Source of the DNA: Undaria pinnatifida
Taxonomy: Eukaryota; Sar; Phaeophyceae; Laminariales; Alariaceae
Assembly (NCBI GenBank): GCA_012845835.1
Contig: JABAKD010000017.1
Span: forward strand, 8,980,942-9,044,941
Reading direction: 5' to 3'
DNA: 64,000 nucleotides
Shown: positions 34,957 to 45,905 of the stretch, piece by piece
How positions within the stretch are numbered: the stretch's first letter is position 1
Layout of the letters: each line of letters starts with the position of its first letter
The notes under the pieces: model-generated
What the model saw: only the letters and a program-made list of their open reading frames with translations
What the model was told of the DNA's origin: nothing
Databases searched by the model: none
Translations under genes and position numbers: made by a program

Positions 34957-36078
34957 AGGTTCTCGTCATCTTTCTGAGCTAAGCGTGTTTTCCACGACGG
35001 TGTTTGGCAAGTTTAGCCCAGTCCGAAAACTCGCAAGTGCCTTTTCTCTTTGGCAGGGAACATGATTCTTTTTGTCAACCACATCTCACAAGGACGTTGA
35101 TCGCCCGCAATTGACACTACTATTGTTTCACTACAATCAAGGGACATTGGCTAGTGTTTTTCTGGGTGATGGCGCTTGGCTGGCTGTAGCGTCCTGTGCT
35201 CCTTCTTCATGTCTGATCTAAGTTGTAACGACCCACGGCCCTGGACCGGAGACCATATACGAAATAAGTATGATTTTTAGTATCTGAAGGTACTGGTACA
35301 GTAACTGTTCGAGGGATTAATGGCATCCTTTCCGCACCAACGGCGGACTGGCCACATTTTGGAACCTACCTGTTGATCATAGCATGTACTAATACTCCGC
35401 CTTCTATGCTGGTTCTGTTGATCACATGTTATATAATATGTATATCATGTTTAATACCAGGTACTAAGTATAGACTAGTAATACTACCACCCTATATGCG
35501 GGTTTTATAGTATCAGTGCACAGAATGGTTATAATAGAATATATATGGAAGATCGTCCTGGTGACCCTGGGGCGTTACCGACCTGTATCCTTCATGAGGA
35601 CGAAATATAGAACACGCGCAAACGACCTTCCGTAAAATTTGTGCAGCTGTGTATTAACAACCTGGTTTAATTCACAAACACCATATCATAAATGAAACAC
35701 AGATTTAATGTACCACGCAGCTTGCAAAGTTGAGTTACAACCGTTCAATCGGTCGTACTCACACCCGATGTTTTTCAAATTAAAAAAAAAACTAACAGAT
35801 CAGACTTGACATGATTGACAGTTGCTTGTTGATTGAAGTATATGTAACGAGGTTATCGTTTAGCGACATATCTGCAAGTGTAGCTTGACTAGGTAATGTG
35901 CCAGTGCCTGAAGAGAAATTAACAAACGATAAAATAAGTGATTGCCATTGTGTGTACAGAAGTATGGGCCGCGAACAACAAATAATGACAAATATGATGG
36001 CAAGACTCCAAACCTTCTATATTGCGACAACAACAAACAGGTTCATGGCTTGCGGTTTTCTTGCATACCGGCATTACG
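34957..36078. other. Sequence after the WD40 stop
   Basis: AT-rich. Contains one inverted copy of the CAGCTGTGAG family (35705-35795). No clear AATAAA context could be tied to the gene. Confidence 0.5.
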
Positions 36079-36350
36079 GCGATACAGCAATATGTACGAG
36101 TAGTGTTCGTAGCAGGTCCCGCTGAGCCCGATTTCATATATATTCCAAACTTCTTAGCTTCGAATCAAAATCAGCAACATCGAACATGAAGCTTTTCCGT
36201 TTTTTGTATGCGCGAGGCGACGGTGCTACGAGCTGGGCCAGCCTCAAAACGTAAGACCAATCATGGAGTCCAATCTCATGAACCACTACGAATTACGAAT
36301 TGAAACATGAAAGCACGGACCCTTGCACATCAGTGCATGTATGTGCAAAA
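36079..36350 (+). repeat. Left LTR-like direct repeat
   Basis: Starts GCGATACAGCAATATG and ends TATGTGCAAAA, matching 37872-38136 with small gaps (for example a 5-bp insertion near 36113). It lacks TG..CA ends. Confidence 0.65.
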
Positions 36351-36699
36351 GCGTGTCATTATCGAGACACGAGAAACTAAGGGCTTTGTATGTACGGAAG
36401 AAGTTTTGGGGCTACTGCCCGTTGACCAATGAGATCAACGCAGGTGGTTACTTCTACTTGTACCGGTATAGCAAGGGCACCTTGGACCAGTCTACTTGGT
36501 CGCTGACACGCAAGCGAAGCACGCAGAGAAGTATCGTCAGCGAGACAGGTTCAAGGTGCGATATAGACTGGTTGATTTCGAGCTGCTGTGACCCGCTGTG
36601 ACTGCTGCTGTGAGCGAGTTGAGTTTCGCTGCGATTGCTGCTGTGAGATTTCGTTGCGACTGACTGCTGTTGTGAGCGCTGTGGGCCCTCTTCTCGACG

Positions 36700-37122
36700 A
36701 TGGGAGATTCGCAGGATGCCGCCGCTCGCTCCGTCACCAGCGATGAGGCGGAGGCTTCTCTGCGAGCCCGGGCCACCGCAGCTCTCGCCGGCTCTGGGTC
36801 CACCTCCGAGGCGCCAGCGGCCGGTGTGCCTCTGACATCGACTTACCAGGCAAAGTGGGCTGGGCAAGTTGAGGCGGAATTCGCGCGGGTCAATGCGCGT
36901 CGCGACGACAAGATAGCTGTGGTGTCCGAAACAGTTTCTTTCGCGCGCGAGGTAGCGACTGCCTGTGTCGATCACGTCGCCAACCTCGATGTGATCCTTC
37001 GCCAGTTCATCGAGAACAACTCGGGTCGGACAGCTGCCTCCCGCAACGACGGCGACGCTCAGGAGAGGCAGCGGCAGAATGCGCAACATACCGACGACAT
37101 GGCTAAAAATAGAAAAAAGTGA
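36700..37122 (+). CDS. Gag-like frame, part 1 (140 aa)
   Basis: An Ala/Arg/Glu-rich, probably helical protein: QAKWAGQVEAEFARVNARRD, later VDHVANLDVILRQF, with a basic C-terminus. Strong C/G third-position bias against the AT-richer surroundings suggests a transferred or element-borne gene. It overlaps the next frame at ATGA. No family recognised; a Gag capsid-type role is inferred from position inside the repeats and from the zinc finger downstream. Confidence 0.5.
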   Translation: MGDSQDAAARSVTSDEAEASLRARATAALAGSGSTSEAPAAGVPLTSTYQAKWAGQVEAEFARVNARRDDKIAVVSETVSFAREVATACVDHVANLDVILRQFIENNSGRTAASRNDGDAQERQRQNAQHTDDMAKNRKK

Positions 37123-37526
37123 AGACGGCCAGAAAGCTTTGGGTTATTCGGGGGCGAACCCCCCCGAACCTCGAGGGCTCCCCTGCTGACCTGCAGTCGT
37201 TCATGGGGAAGGCTATACACGTGACGGCCAATGTAGCCTCCCAGTTACGTTCTTTAAGCTCCTTTGACGTCGGGGCATATGGGCCCCGCGTGGGAGGGCC
37301 GATCGGGCACCCCCTTATGGCCGCCGATCGCCTCGATCTCTTGAGATTGGTTGTCGTCTCGATTCTATTGGTGGGGCTCTCGCCCGCGGTCGCGGGCGAT
37401 CTCCGATGTCTGGCGCGGGTAAACGCCCTGGGCGACACGTTTTTGGTGGCGGTCACGAGCCTGCATGCCCACACATTCAGCAACTACAGTATGCTGTCGA
37501 TCCCGGCAGCGCACGGCGTTCTGTGA
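37119..37526 (+). CDS. Gag-like frame, part 2 (135 aa)
   Basis: Its ATG overlaps the previous stop. It contains VTANVASQLRSLSSFDVGAY and a hydrophobic stretch LVVVSILLVGLSPAVA. It ends at a single TGA (37524-37526) and the same frame continues at 37530, so parts 2 and 3 look like one protein split by a stop. Confidence 0.45.
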   Translation: MKTARKLWVIRGRTPPNLEGSPADLQSFMGKAIHVTANVASQLRSLSSFDVGAYGPRVGGPIGHPLMAADRLDLLRLVVVSILLVGLSPAVAGDLRCLARVNALGDTFLVAVTSLHAHTFSNYSMLSIPAAHGVL

Positions 37527-37529
37527 GAT

Positions 37530-38093
37530 ATGGTCAACCGCGACAACGCCTTGTGGGTGAGCGAGCTCGTGCTCGCTGCGCAGCGATCGTCCCCTGCTGT
37601 TGTCCCTCCCTCTGCTGGTACGGGTTTTGACCCCCCACCCCAGCCTAAGTTCGTGCGCACTCTCGAATATTGTCGGGGCGGGGGGGAGGTGCTAAGGCCC
37701 GTGCTCAGCAGCATCGGTGCTGGCGGAGACAGGCCCTTCAATCGGAAGGCCATCGTTCCCCTCGCTGGATCGCCCGGGACCAAGGGAAAAAGAAATTCGA
37801 ACCTCCCCGAGGTCTGCCAGATGTTCGCGCGCACCGGTAAATGCAATTGGTCTCCTTGCAAATTCCTGCATGCGATACAGCAATATGCACGAGTAGTGTT
37901 CGTAGTTCCGCTGAGCCCGAATTCATATTCCAAACTTCTTAGCTTCGAATCAAAATCAACAACAACAGTGAACATGAAGTTACTTCTGTATTATATTACG
38001 CGCGACGCTACGATGTTACGAGCTGGGCCTGCCTCAAAACGTAAAACCAATCATGGAGTCGTATCTCGTGAACCACTACGAATTGCAAATTGA
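37530..38093 (+). CDS. Gag-like frame, part 3, CCCH zinc finger
   Basis: Residues 96-114 form C-x8-C-x4-C-x3-H (VCQMFARTGKCNWSPCKFLH), close to the CCCH finger spacing C-x8-C-x5-C-x3-H that binds RNA in many proteins. It follows a Pro-rich linker and a basic GTKGKR. The last 70 or so residues are encoded by the right repeat and are probably not native. Confidence 0.5.
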   Translation: MVNRDNALWVSELVLAAQRSSPAVVPPSAGTGFDPPPQPKFVRTLEYCRGGGEVLRPVLSSIGAGGDRPFNRKAIVPLAGSPGTKGKRNSNLPEVCQMFARTGKCNWSPCKFLHAIQQYARVVFVVPLSPNSYSKLLSFESKSTTTVNMKLLLYYITRDATMLRAGPASKRKTNHGVVSREPLRIAN

Positions 38094-38136
38094 AACTTGG
38101 AAGCACGGACCCTGGCACATCAGTGTATGTGCAAAA
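37872..38136 (+). repeat. Right LTR-like direct repeat
   Basis: Partner of 36079-36350. The gag-like frame reads into it for about 70 residues before a stop, which suggests a join made by deletion or insertion. Confidence 0.65.
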
Positions 38137-39202
38137 CAACAATGTACCTCTGGTATGACATTATGACGCATTTCTTGTTCCACTCGAACTCGACGAGATA
38201 TCGGCAAGCAATCGAAACATCAACTTGTTTTCACTAACTTCCATATTTCTTTCTCGAGAAATATGAAAGTGGGTGCAGACATTACTGAGGGATAGAAGGA
38301 GAATATCGACATAATTTTCTTTACACGTTTTGGTCGGCGCACAAACAAATCATGTCAAACTTGCATGTTGACTGCGTAAAAATGGGCGACGTATGGTCGA
38401 TCTCCTGTTTTGGCACGGTCTAGCTCGTTGCAATGTCACAATCACGCGCTACAGTGGTCCAGTAGAACAAAGCACAGCCCAGAAACACAGTGCATGCTGG
38501 TGTTTGGTAGACGCAGCCATACTATGAGTATTATTGACACAACCATATAGTTGTCGAAGAGTTCCACGCTTCCCGCTGCCGGTGTACTACCGTGGAACAT
38601 CTCAACGCCTCCTGCGTTAAGAGAGCACGGTGCTCGTACCGCTAAGAAAGCAATGCTCATACTCGCATTACACAGCATTCATACCAGTACGATATGACAC
38701 GAGAACGAGCTTGCTACTTATATTACGTACGTAAATAATGCCGGGGGTAGCCCCAGCCTCGATCTACATCCCCATCCTGTTTTTCCCCTGGGCAATGGCG
38801 GATGGGATGAGGATGGTATGGGTCGTAACGCTTTGCTTACACCATTCAGCGTGGTTAAAGAACGATTTGCGCCAATGGCGACAGTACAGGGACCGACGTA
38901 CACACGACCGCAATGCAACAAGATGTTGCAATGGAAGGAGCAAGAACAGATACGTGTATGGGAGACGACTTATGGCATGGGTTTGTTACCAGCGGCCCGC
39001 GGCTTACCAGCACGGAGCCTTAAAGTAAAGGTACACGCGACGACTACGCTACTACTCTGATTTGCAACAAGCTGAACTGCAAGAAAAGCAAGAACTAATA
39101 CTAGACTAGTGTACTTGGTATGGTGGAATGTTACACGCGGCGACCTAAAAGAAAGGAAAGTGTGTGCTGTTGTTCTCACGTTAACTTGCATTATCAAATC
39201 CG

Positions 39203-39320
39203 TGGTCACAGGACAGACTCCAGTCAATCTGGATTGCAAGAACACCTCAGGGAAAAAACAAAACAAGCCAAAAGTGGTGCACTTACATGTCATAGCTGAA
39301 GCAAGTCGTACATCCGCTAA
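39203..39320 (+). repeat. CCGTGGTCACAGG family, copy 2
   Basis: Full-length partner of 4752-4895, ending AAGCAAGT.GTACATCCGC in both. Confidence 0.65.
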
Positions 39321-39554
39321 AATCATAAACACGAAGTAGGAAGTCAGTGCACATGCGTATCAGGCCCACAATGATGCATACGTTTCAAGACTCGCAGCTG
39401 AAACCGACTTCACCATATGCCACTATGGAAACCAAATAATTTACAAACCGAAATGGCTCTACTCGTACTCATGGTCGTACCGCTATACAGGTAGACCGTG
39501 ACAAGATGACAGCACGTATAAATATATATAAAATCATTCCTTGAATATCGAGTC

Positions 39555-39885
39555 ATTCCTTGGTGTCATGGACTTTGGTCAGGAGTTTTTTGTCTCGGCC
39601 TAAGTATGCGATTCGCGGAACTGGAATTCTCGGTCGAATATGGCTTGGTTCGAGCGCCGCCCTCGGAGGGCGGCTCCAACGCCCCTCGCCCTGCCGTGTC
39701 CGTTCCGCACATCGACGTGAACGCGGACGGGTGCCGAGCGAGACGAGCGAGTGTCGAGGAGAAATTTTGGAAAAATTGTTGAATCTTAATGGCTGCAACG
39801 CCTGAATGATTTACAAAATTGGCATCATTTCCAAACGGTACGTGATAATGTTTGGAATTTTGCGGTGACATACTCTCGAGCGTTA
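39555..39885 (-). repeat. Inverted copy of the 22-24 kb repeat
   Basis: The reverse complement carries the same core (GGCTCCAACGCCCCTCGCCC, CGACGTGAACGCGGACGG) and the flank TTTTGCGGTGACATACTCTCGAGCG. Open frames of 81-101 aa here come from the repeat. Confidence 0.7.
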
Positions 39886-41204
39886 GTTTCTTTGCTGTAC
39901 TTTTTTACTAGTTCGTGTGGTTTCTTGCTCGGCATTTTATTGCTTTCGTTTCTGCTCGTTTTGCCAGCTGGAAATTCATTTTTTTAGTGTGGGTTCACCT
40001 AAAACGTGACCCAAGTTACCGACGATATCCAACAACTTCGCGACACAAATTACCGACCGCAAAACGCTTCGTGACAAAATAACTCCCAAACCATGGAATC
40101 ATGACATTTTCATGTAACAGAATCTCGAGACAAAACCAGGCAGGTAGAGCCGTCTCTTCGGCCTTTGGCCCTGGCTTTAGCATGGCCGCTGACACTCCAG
40201 CCAGCCTCTGCTGTAGGCATGAACGAGTGCGGTTGATTCGCAGCGAACTATCCCGCTGTGCTCGCTTCTATGTGGCCATTGTCCACGCCATTTCATGTCA
40301 CCTCCCTTCTGGTTTGAGCTCGTCGTCGTGCCGTCGAGGTAAGAGGAAACCCTCACGTACTGGGTGAGAACAGCAGTATGTACGACGAGCATGAACGCCA
40401 ACTGACGACATTGGCAAACACACAACATCAGGTGCAGCAGCAGTAGCCGAAGGGCGAAACTTCTAGCACATACTGCAGCAACTAGTAGCAACCAGAACCA
40501 CAGCAGATAGCTCAAAGTGCAGTACGAGTGCCGTTGGCAAGTTTAGTCGTACACGCATCACTCTGTCCAATATATAACAACCGTTTTACGTTCTTATTGA
40601 AAGAGAAAAAAATTATTACATTTCCTGTAAGAAAGATACGTCGTACGAGCGGACGTTCTGATTCTGGTGTTTTGCTGCCGTGAGACCATGGAGCACACCG
40701 CATGTTTTACCCAAACAAGAGCCAACAAGAGGCAGCGCACAGGAGCCCCCAACACAGAGACACGTGACAACCACAGCCAGCTGTCGATCGCGTAATTCGC
40801 CGGTAGTCCGTGCTTCGGTGGGTGTATCGGAAGTCGTTCGTAGTACTGCTGTAGATCGTCGAAAAACCACGTGGCATCGTTCTGGTGGCAGACTCGCCAG
40901 TAGACCCCCCAAAATTTATTTACCTTTTCTTTTTCTTGGCCCCATGCACCCATTTTCTTTCCTTTCTCTTTGGTTGTTTCTTTTTGCCAATTGACTTGCG
41001 TCTGTTGTCCGTATGCGTAGTGATAGATACCACGTGTAATAAATATATGCGTGGTAGTCTTTCTTGGGTGGCAAGCGGTATAGTCGGTTTTTCCAGGCGC
41101 GAGTAATGAGACGTATGCACCAGCATGGACCTGGCACATCGTAGACTGACTCCCGATTTCACTTTTATGTGTTTCTGGTGGAGGCATGAATTGCGTCAGC
41201 TGTG

Positions 41205-41295
41205 ATTCATGCGTGTACCACCTTTGGTTTGTGTTTTTCCCCTAGGGTATTCCTCAGCTCCAGAGTGACTAGAGCCTGTCCTGTGACCACGGACT
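41205..41295 (-). repeat. CCGTGGTCACAGG family, copy 3
   Basis: Reverse complement copy; the core CCGTGGTCACAGGACAGGCT lies beside an AAC microsatellite (41321-41350). Confidence 0.6.
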
Positions 41296-41916
41296 TGATT
41301 ATGCGAGTTAATGTGAGAACGACAACAACAACAACAACAACAACAACAACGGAAATATTGCCTATTTCTTGACCTTTCAGCTGCTTCCTGCAAATTCGGT
41401 TTTTCTGCCAACACGATTTTGAACCTTTTCGCGATTTTTCTTCCTTTTTGTCTAGTAAGTTGAACCTCGTACCATTTGCCGCTAATTTGCCGCCTGTGCA
41501 TTAGTTGCGGAACGGTCCAGCTTTAGCTTTTCCTTGATTCGCACCATTTGTTTTTTACTTGACGAAGCTTCATCGGCTGAGATCTGGGCTTGGCTCATCA
41601 GCTCGACACCGCCCAGCACCCCATCGCAGCGCTATAGCTTACAGCAACGAAGCGCCGTGCAGTGCCCTGCGATGCCCTGCGGCTCAGCTCAGCAGCGCAC
41701 CCCGCTAGCTCAGCAGAGCGAAGCGCTATGCTTTGCCGTGCTCTGCCGTCGCGGTCGTTTGTTATTCATGATGTCCAAAACTCCGCGTACGCTGATATTT
41801 AGGTATTTGGCACTGTATTCTATACATATCGCGTCAACCATCGTAATGTCATACAATATGGGGGAGGGAATGTAATCTCTATGCAAAGATCCTGTTTTGT
41901 TTTAATCAATTGTCAG

Positions 41917-42268
41917 CCGGCCGCCCAGGTGGTCTATTATTGATAGTAGTTTTACCCTCGAATACTACCAACGTTTGGTTGTCCTTGAGTTCGACACCCA
42001 CCACGATGAGATTTGACTTTATTTGCAAAAATACAACAAAAAAAACAGGGATCAACTAACTGCTGAGAGCGCCAAGCAGCGTGAGTTGGTTCGACGCGAG
42101 TCGACGAGGGAAGAAAATGCTGGATTCTCCTCGCGGTAAAAATGAAAGCACGTGCCGAAGTGGGGAGGGAGGAGGAGGGCCCGCCATGTGACCCCGGATC
42201 TAAGTTACTACTGGGAGGGAGCGCGAGAGTGGTGCGGGGATAATACATGGGATGAAGAAAAAAAAATG
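41917..42268 (+). mobile_element. SINE-like element, copy 3
   Basis: Full-length match to copy 1. B-box decayed to GAGTTCGACACCCACC; poly-A-like tail GAAGAAAAAAAAATG at 42254-42268. Confidence 0.7.
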
Positions 42269-43034
42269 TTCCAAAGGTATACCGTATTATTATTGCTACC
42301 AGTAAATAATATGTCAGTCTCTAGGAAATACGCACGGCACTATCAGCAGTCGTCATGGTAGAGACACTCCGGATATTATGCATTGAGGGGACGCGTCCGA
42401 TTTCGACAACGTGAAAGCCCCCACGAAGAAAAGACAGCAGACACACATATCCCGCCTTCTCGAGAAAAAACAGAGAAGAAGCGGTACGCCAACCTCCCGT
42501 ACGAGCAAAGCCACCCCCGCACCAATCTTAGACAACGCCGCCTCAACGAGAGATCGCCCTCCTCTTCTGCGTTTTCCTCCTCGCCCGCGACCACGCAGAC
42601 CAATCAATGCGACAGCCTTCACGTAACAAATAAAGCAATCTTCTTCCAAAACCTCGCCGGCTGACATGTCCTCATGTCGACGTTTGATGCAAACCGACTT
42701 TGCATCCTGTCGACTTTGAACCTCCATTGCCACGGGGACAGCAGTGCAGTCTCTTCATTAATGCCAAGGCCTCTTTTGTTTCGCCTAGAGGCGACGCAGG
42801 TTCTCAATTATAATACTCTTTTCGGTATTTTTGTTTGACAGATGCTAACTTTTACTTGACGGCGCATTTAACATAGTTTGTTTCGCCTATCCTTGCCTTC
42901 TTTGTTGTATAATATTACGTTTTTTCTTTTGTCAAAGCATGACTTTCATAATCCCATGTTCGTATTAAACTCTTGGCATTACTTTAAAGTTCAATGCATG
43001 CCAAATCGGACAGCTACACCTTAAGTTGTCGAAG

Positions 43035-43102
43035 TGCTGCCCTGCCCTACCCGAAGCATGGGCGCCGGCGAATGCCGGCTCCCATGCGGAGCCCTTGTAT
43101 CA
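43035..43102 (+). repeat. Fold-back element, copy 2
   Basis: CGAAGTGCTGCCCTGCCCTA, then a hairpin with GCCGGC arms and GAAT loop inside CATGGG/CCCATG, then CGGAGCCCTT. The match with copy 1 stops sharply at both ends. Confidence 0.75.
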
Positions 43103-45754
43103 TTTCAATTCCACCGCATCGCGAGGACTCATCGCGATAGCAGCAACAGTAGTAGTCTATACTTTCAAAGAATAAGAGAAAACGAAATATGTAGATAACG
43201 AAGAAAAGAAGAAAATACGTACTTGGCAAGTTACGTAGACTCACTAGCAGGGGGGAAGTGGAGAAGTAAGGCAAGCTAGTTGTATCAGCGGGTATGGCCA
43301 GCAGTAGTAACGTGGTAATCTTCTGCTGTTGCTGCATAACTGGATGTAATGATGTGTCCGTACTGCTATTGTACCTGTCTGTGCTGCTCCTGGATATACT
43401 GACTGGTGTATCGTATATTATGCAAATATATTAAAAATCGTCAGCTGTGAGTTCGATGGATTCAAGGGTCGATACTCATGTTTGCAAGCTGCGTGATGCA
43501 CCGGCCGCGCGTCTTATAACATGCAGTACTCTTCAAAGATATATGCATGTCTGTCATGGGTGTTGCTAGGGTGAGCAGCAACAAGAAAGTGTTACCAACA
43601 ATAATAATGGTAGCGACGGAACTGCATCATCCCAATATAATAAGTTGTTGTGATTCGAAATATGCCATGTATATACAGCAGCAGCTTTCGAAGTATAGTC
43701 TAGTGGAGATACACCATACGATAAAAAGCAGTAGAAGGCAACAGAACCAGCAGCAGCCAGTAGCAGCTATCAGAAACAGAAGCACCAGCTCGGTTCGTGG
43801 GTGTTAATGCAGTAGGGGCTTCCATAGAAAAAACTGTGCGTGTTGGCTATGTTTCTTACGTCCGAGTCCGCCACCGCTGCGCATAAGGCCATGATCGACT
43901 ATTCCCGCGCGTGGTCTTTCGTTCGTCCGCACAAGGGCCATGGCAGATGACGACAACGAACACAAGAGTATGCCGCTGTCTCTCGTTGCTCGCGATGCCC
44001 AAAACCGCTGTTGAGACAGGTGCGAAAAAACACACTAATCCAAGGCAAAGCCAATAAAAGAAAAAAGGGCCTCGATCATTATTTTTCAGCTCTTCTTACA
44101 GTGTTGGAAGGTACTGTCTGATTTAGTGAACGAGAAAAATGTTGGCCGGCGTTTCACAGTATATGGAGACTTTTTAGACCAAGAGGCTCTTTTACACCAG
44201 GCACAATCAGCACCGCGAAAAATAACAACACCTCTTACTGGTTTCGTTACCGATGAATACCGACATATACCGGTGACGTGTATTGATCCCCGTAAAACAA
44301 CGTCATGTTTCGCGACAAAGACACATTCAATGCTTTGTTCATTAGAAACGATTGTCTTAACTTCTGCTTGTTTCATTGATTGGACACCGGTAGCTAGCAC
44401 AAGTACTAATCAAAAACAAAAAACCTTGGACCCAAAAACTGCATACCAGTAAATGAAAGCGATTGCTTTTCTTGGAAAACATCATCCCCTCAAAGTTTGA
44501 AGAAACCGGAGGCCATCAGTTCGCAGGTAGCTGCAACAAACGCAACAACGCTCCTCACCTCCAGTCCAACACAATTAAAAAAAACAAGCAAAAAAACGCC
44601 CTGGATCCCTGCTTAAAGAACAAAAGCCGACACCAGACACCGACCATCCGACAAAGCCGCCTAGGATCAGCCAGTAGTTTCGAGTACCCAGCTGGCAAAA
44701 ACGTCGACAAAACACAGACTAATTTATGTTCAACAGAGATAACACTAGAATACCAAAACAACAAATTACAACACGCGACAACGCGAATGTTGAAAATCAC
44801 GACCATCCGCGAACATTCCCGTCACCGTAGATCAGACAACTACTGTACAGTACAACCCGCCTACCTAACTTCGGAACACAATCTCGTGACCAAACAAAGC
44901 ATGCTTCGGCAGGGGTGCAACAAATTGATTCTGAGACTCTTCAGTTGAAGAGATCTAGGCCCTCACCCAAACAGACCTCTGAGAAAAAAACTGATAGTGC
45001 AACCAACCAGATGCCCGAGCCTACGGCCGAAGTAGAACCGAATACTACCGTTAAAATGCAACTTAGTTTCCAACCATGTTGGGTCGTTCCTGAGTTGAGG
45101 AGCCCTGTAAGATTTTTTTTCCTCACCAAAAATGTTAGCCCTATCGTAACTCGCGTTAAACGTCAAAGCAGCGACTACCACGCTTCGTATCGCACTCATC
45201 AAAGGACCCGAGCTGCTCCTGTGGGGGGCCGCCACGCAAAAATGGGGACCGGTTGATACATGTTACAGCTTGTGCCAGCCCAGAACAGTCGTGCAAGCGC
45301 TTAAAGCAAAGGTGATGTACGTTATGGGGTACTTGAAATTACAGGTAACATATATTCACTATTCTTATGCAACTATTTTTATTTTTAGCCGACACTTCAA
45401 CAGTCCCCGGTAGCAACACGCCCCCAAAAATAAAATATGATGACCAATTGGAGCAGCGAAATGGTTGTCTCAGTCAACAAGATTCCTCCGAATAGCTGCT
45501 GTCGCTATTCACGTCGGCATCCTGCGTTACAAATTCAAAACAACCGCTACACCACCGCTTTTGTAGACATCAAGTTTGGACGAATGGGCGTCACCGTCAG
45601 CGATACAGCTCCACCTTGAATCACATACCGGAGTACCTGGTATCACATATCGTACTACCAGGTATGGCATATTTGAGCATCACATATCGGAAAAGCGCAT
45701 ATCGCAATGTCGAATGAGTTTGTCCCCAAAAACGAGCATGCAGTTCTCAAGGGA

Positions 45755-45905
45755 TTACGTCGCAGATGATCGCCCGGAGTACAGCCGGGCTATCTCCGAT
45801 TCGTCGACGAGAGCCACCGGGCGGCATTTCCAGTTCCAGGTGTCAAACTTCACGGAAATTTGCCCCCCGTCGGAGAGGAGTCGCTCGACCTGCTCACGTT
45901 TTTCG
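45755..45905 (-). CDS. DUF547 gene terminal exon 13
   Basis: Acceptor CGAAAAG at 45911-45906 leaves one base to finish the split Gly codon from exon 12. Then come 49 codons (EKREQVERLLSDGGQISVKF, DTWNWKCRPV, then an acidic tail) and TAA. The FDTWNWK motif suits the end of a DUF547 protein. Three decayed copies of the acceptor side and intron flank follow at 46055-46480. Confidence 0.75.

Larger units (their letters stand above)
36079..38136 (+). mobile_element. Decayed LTR-like retroelement with gag-like frame
   Basis: Two direct repeats (36079-36350 and 37872-38136), about 85-90% alike by eye, flank 1.5 kb whose reading frames are C/G-rich and unlike the surrounding DNA. The internal frame is broken by one frameshift and one stop and carries a CCCH finger. 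No reverse transcriptase, integrase, primer-binding site or clear target duplication was seen. The right repeat starts inside the third frame, so this could be a deleted LTR element, a gag-only non-autonomous element, or a tandem duplication of a gene's 3' end. Confidence 0.5.
38137..45754. other. Region between the converging genes
   Basis: Apart from the repeats listed, only short frames: 88 aa at 40101, 112 aa minus at 40177-40515, 197 aa minus at 40594-41187, 161 aa at 44463-44948. None has a motif, splice context or coding bias. 44460-44900 is A-rich. Confidence 0.5.
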
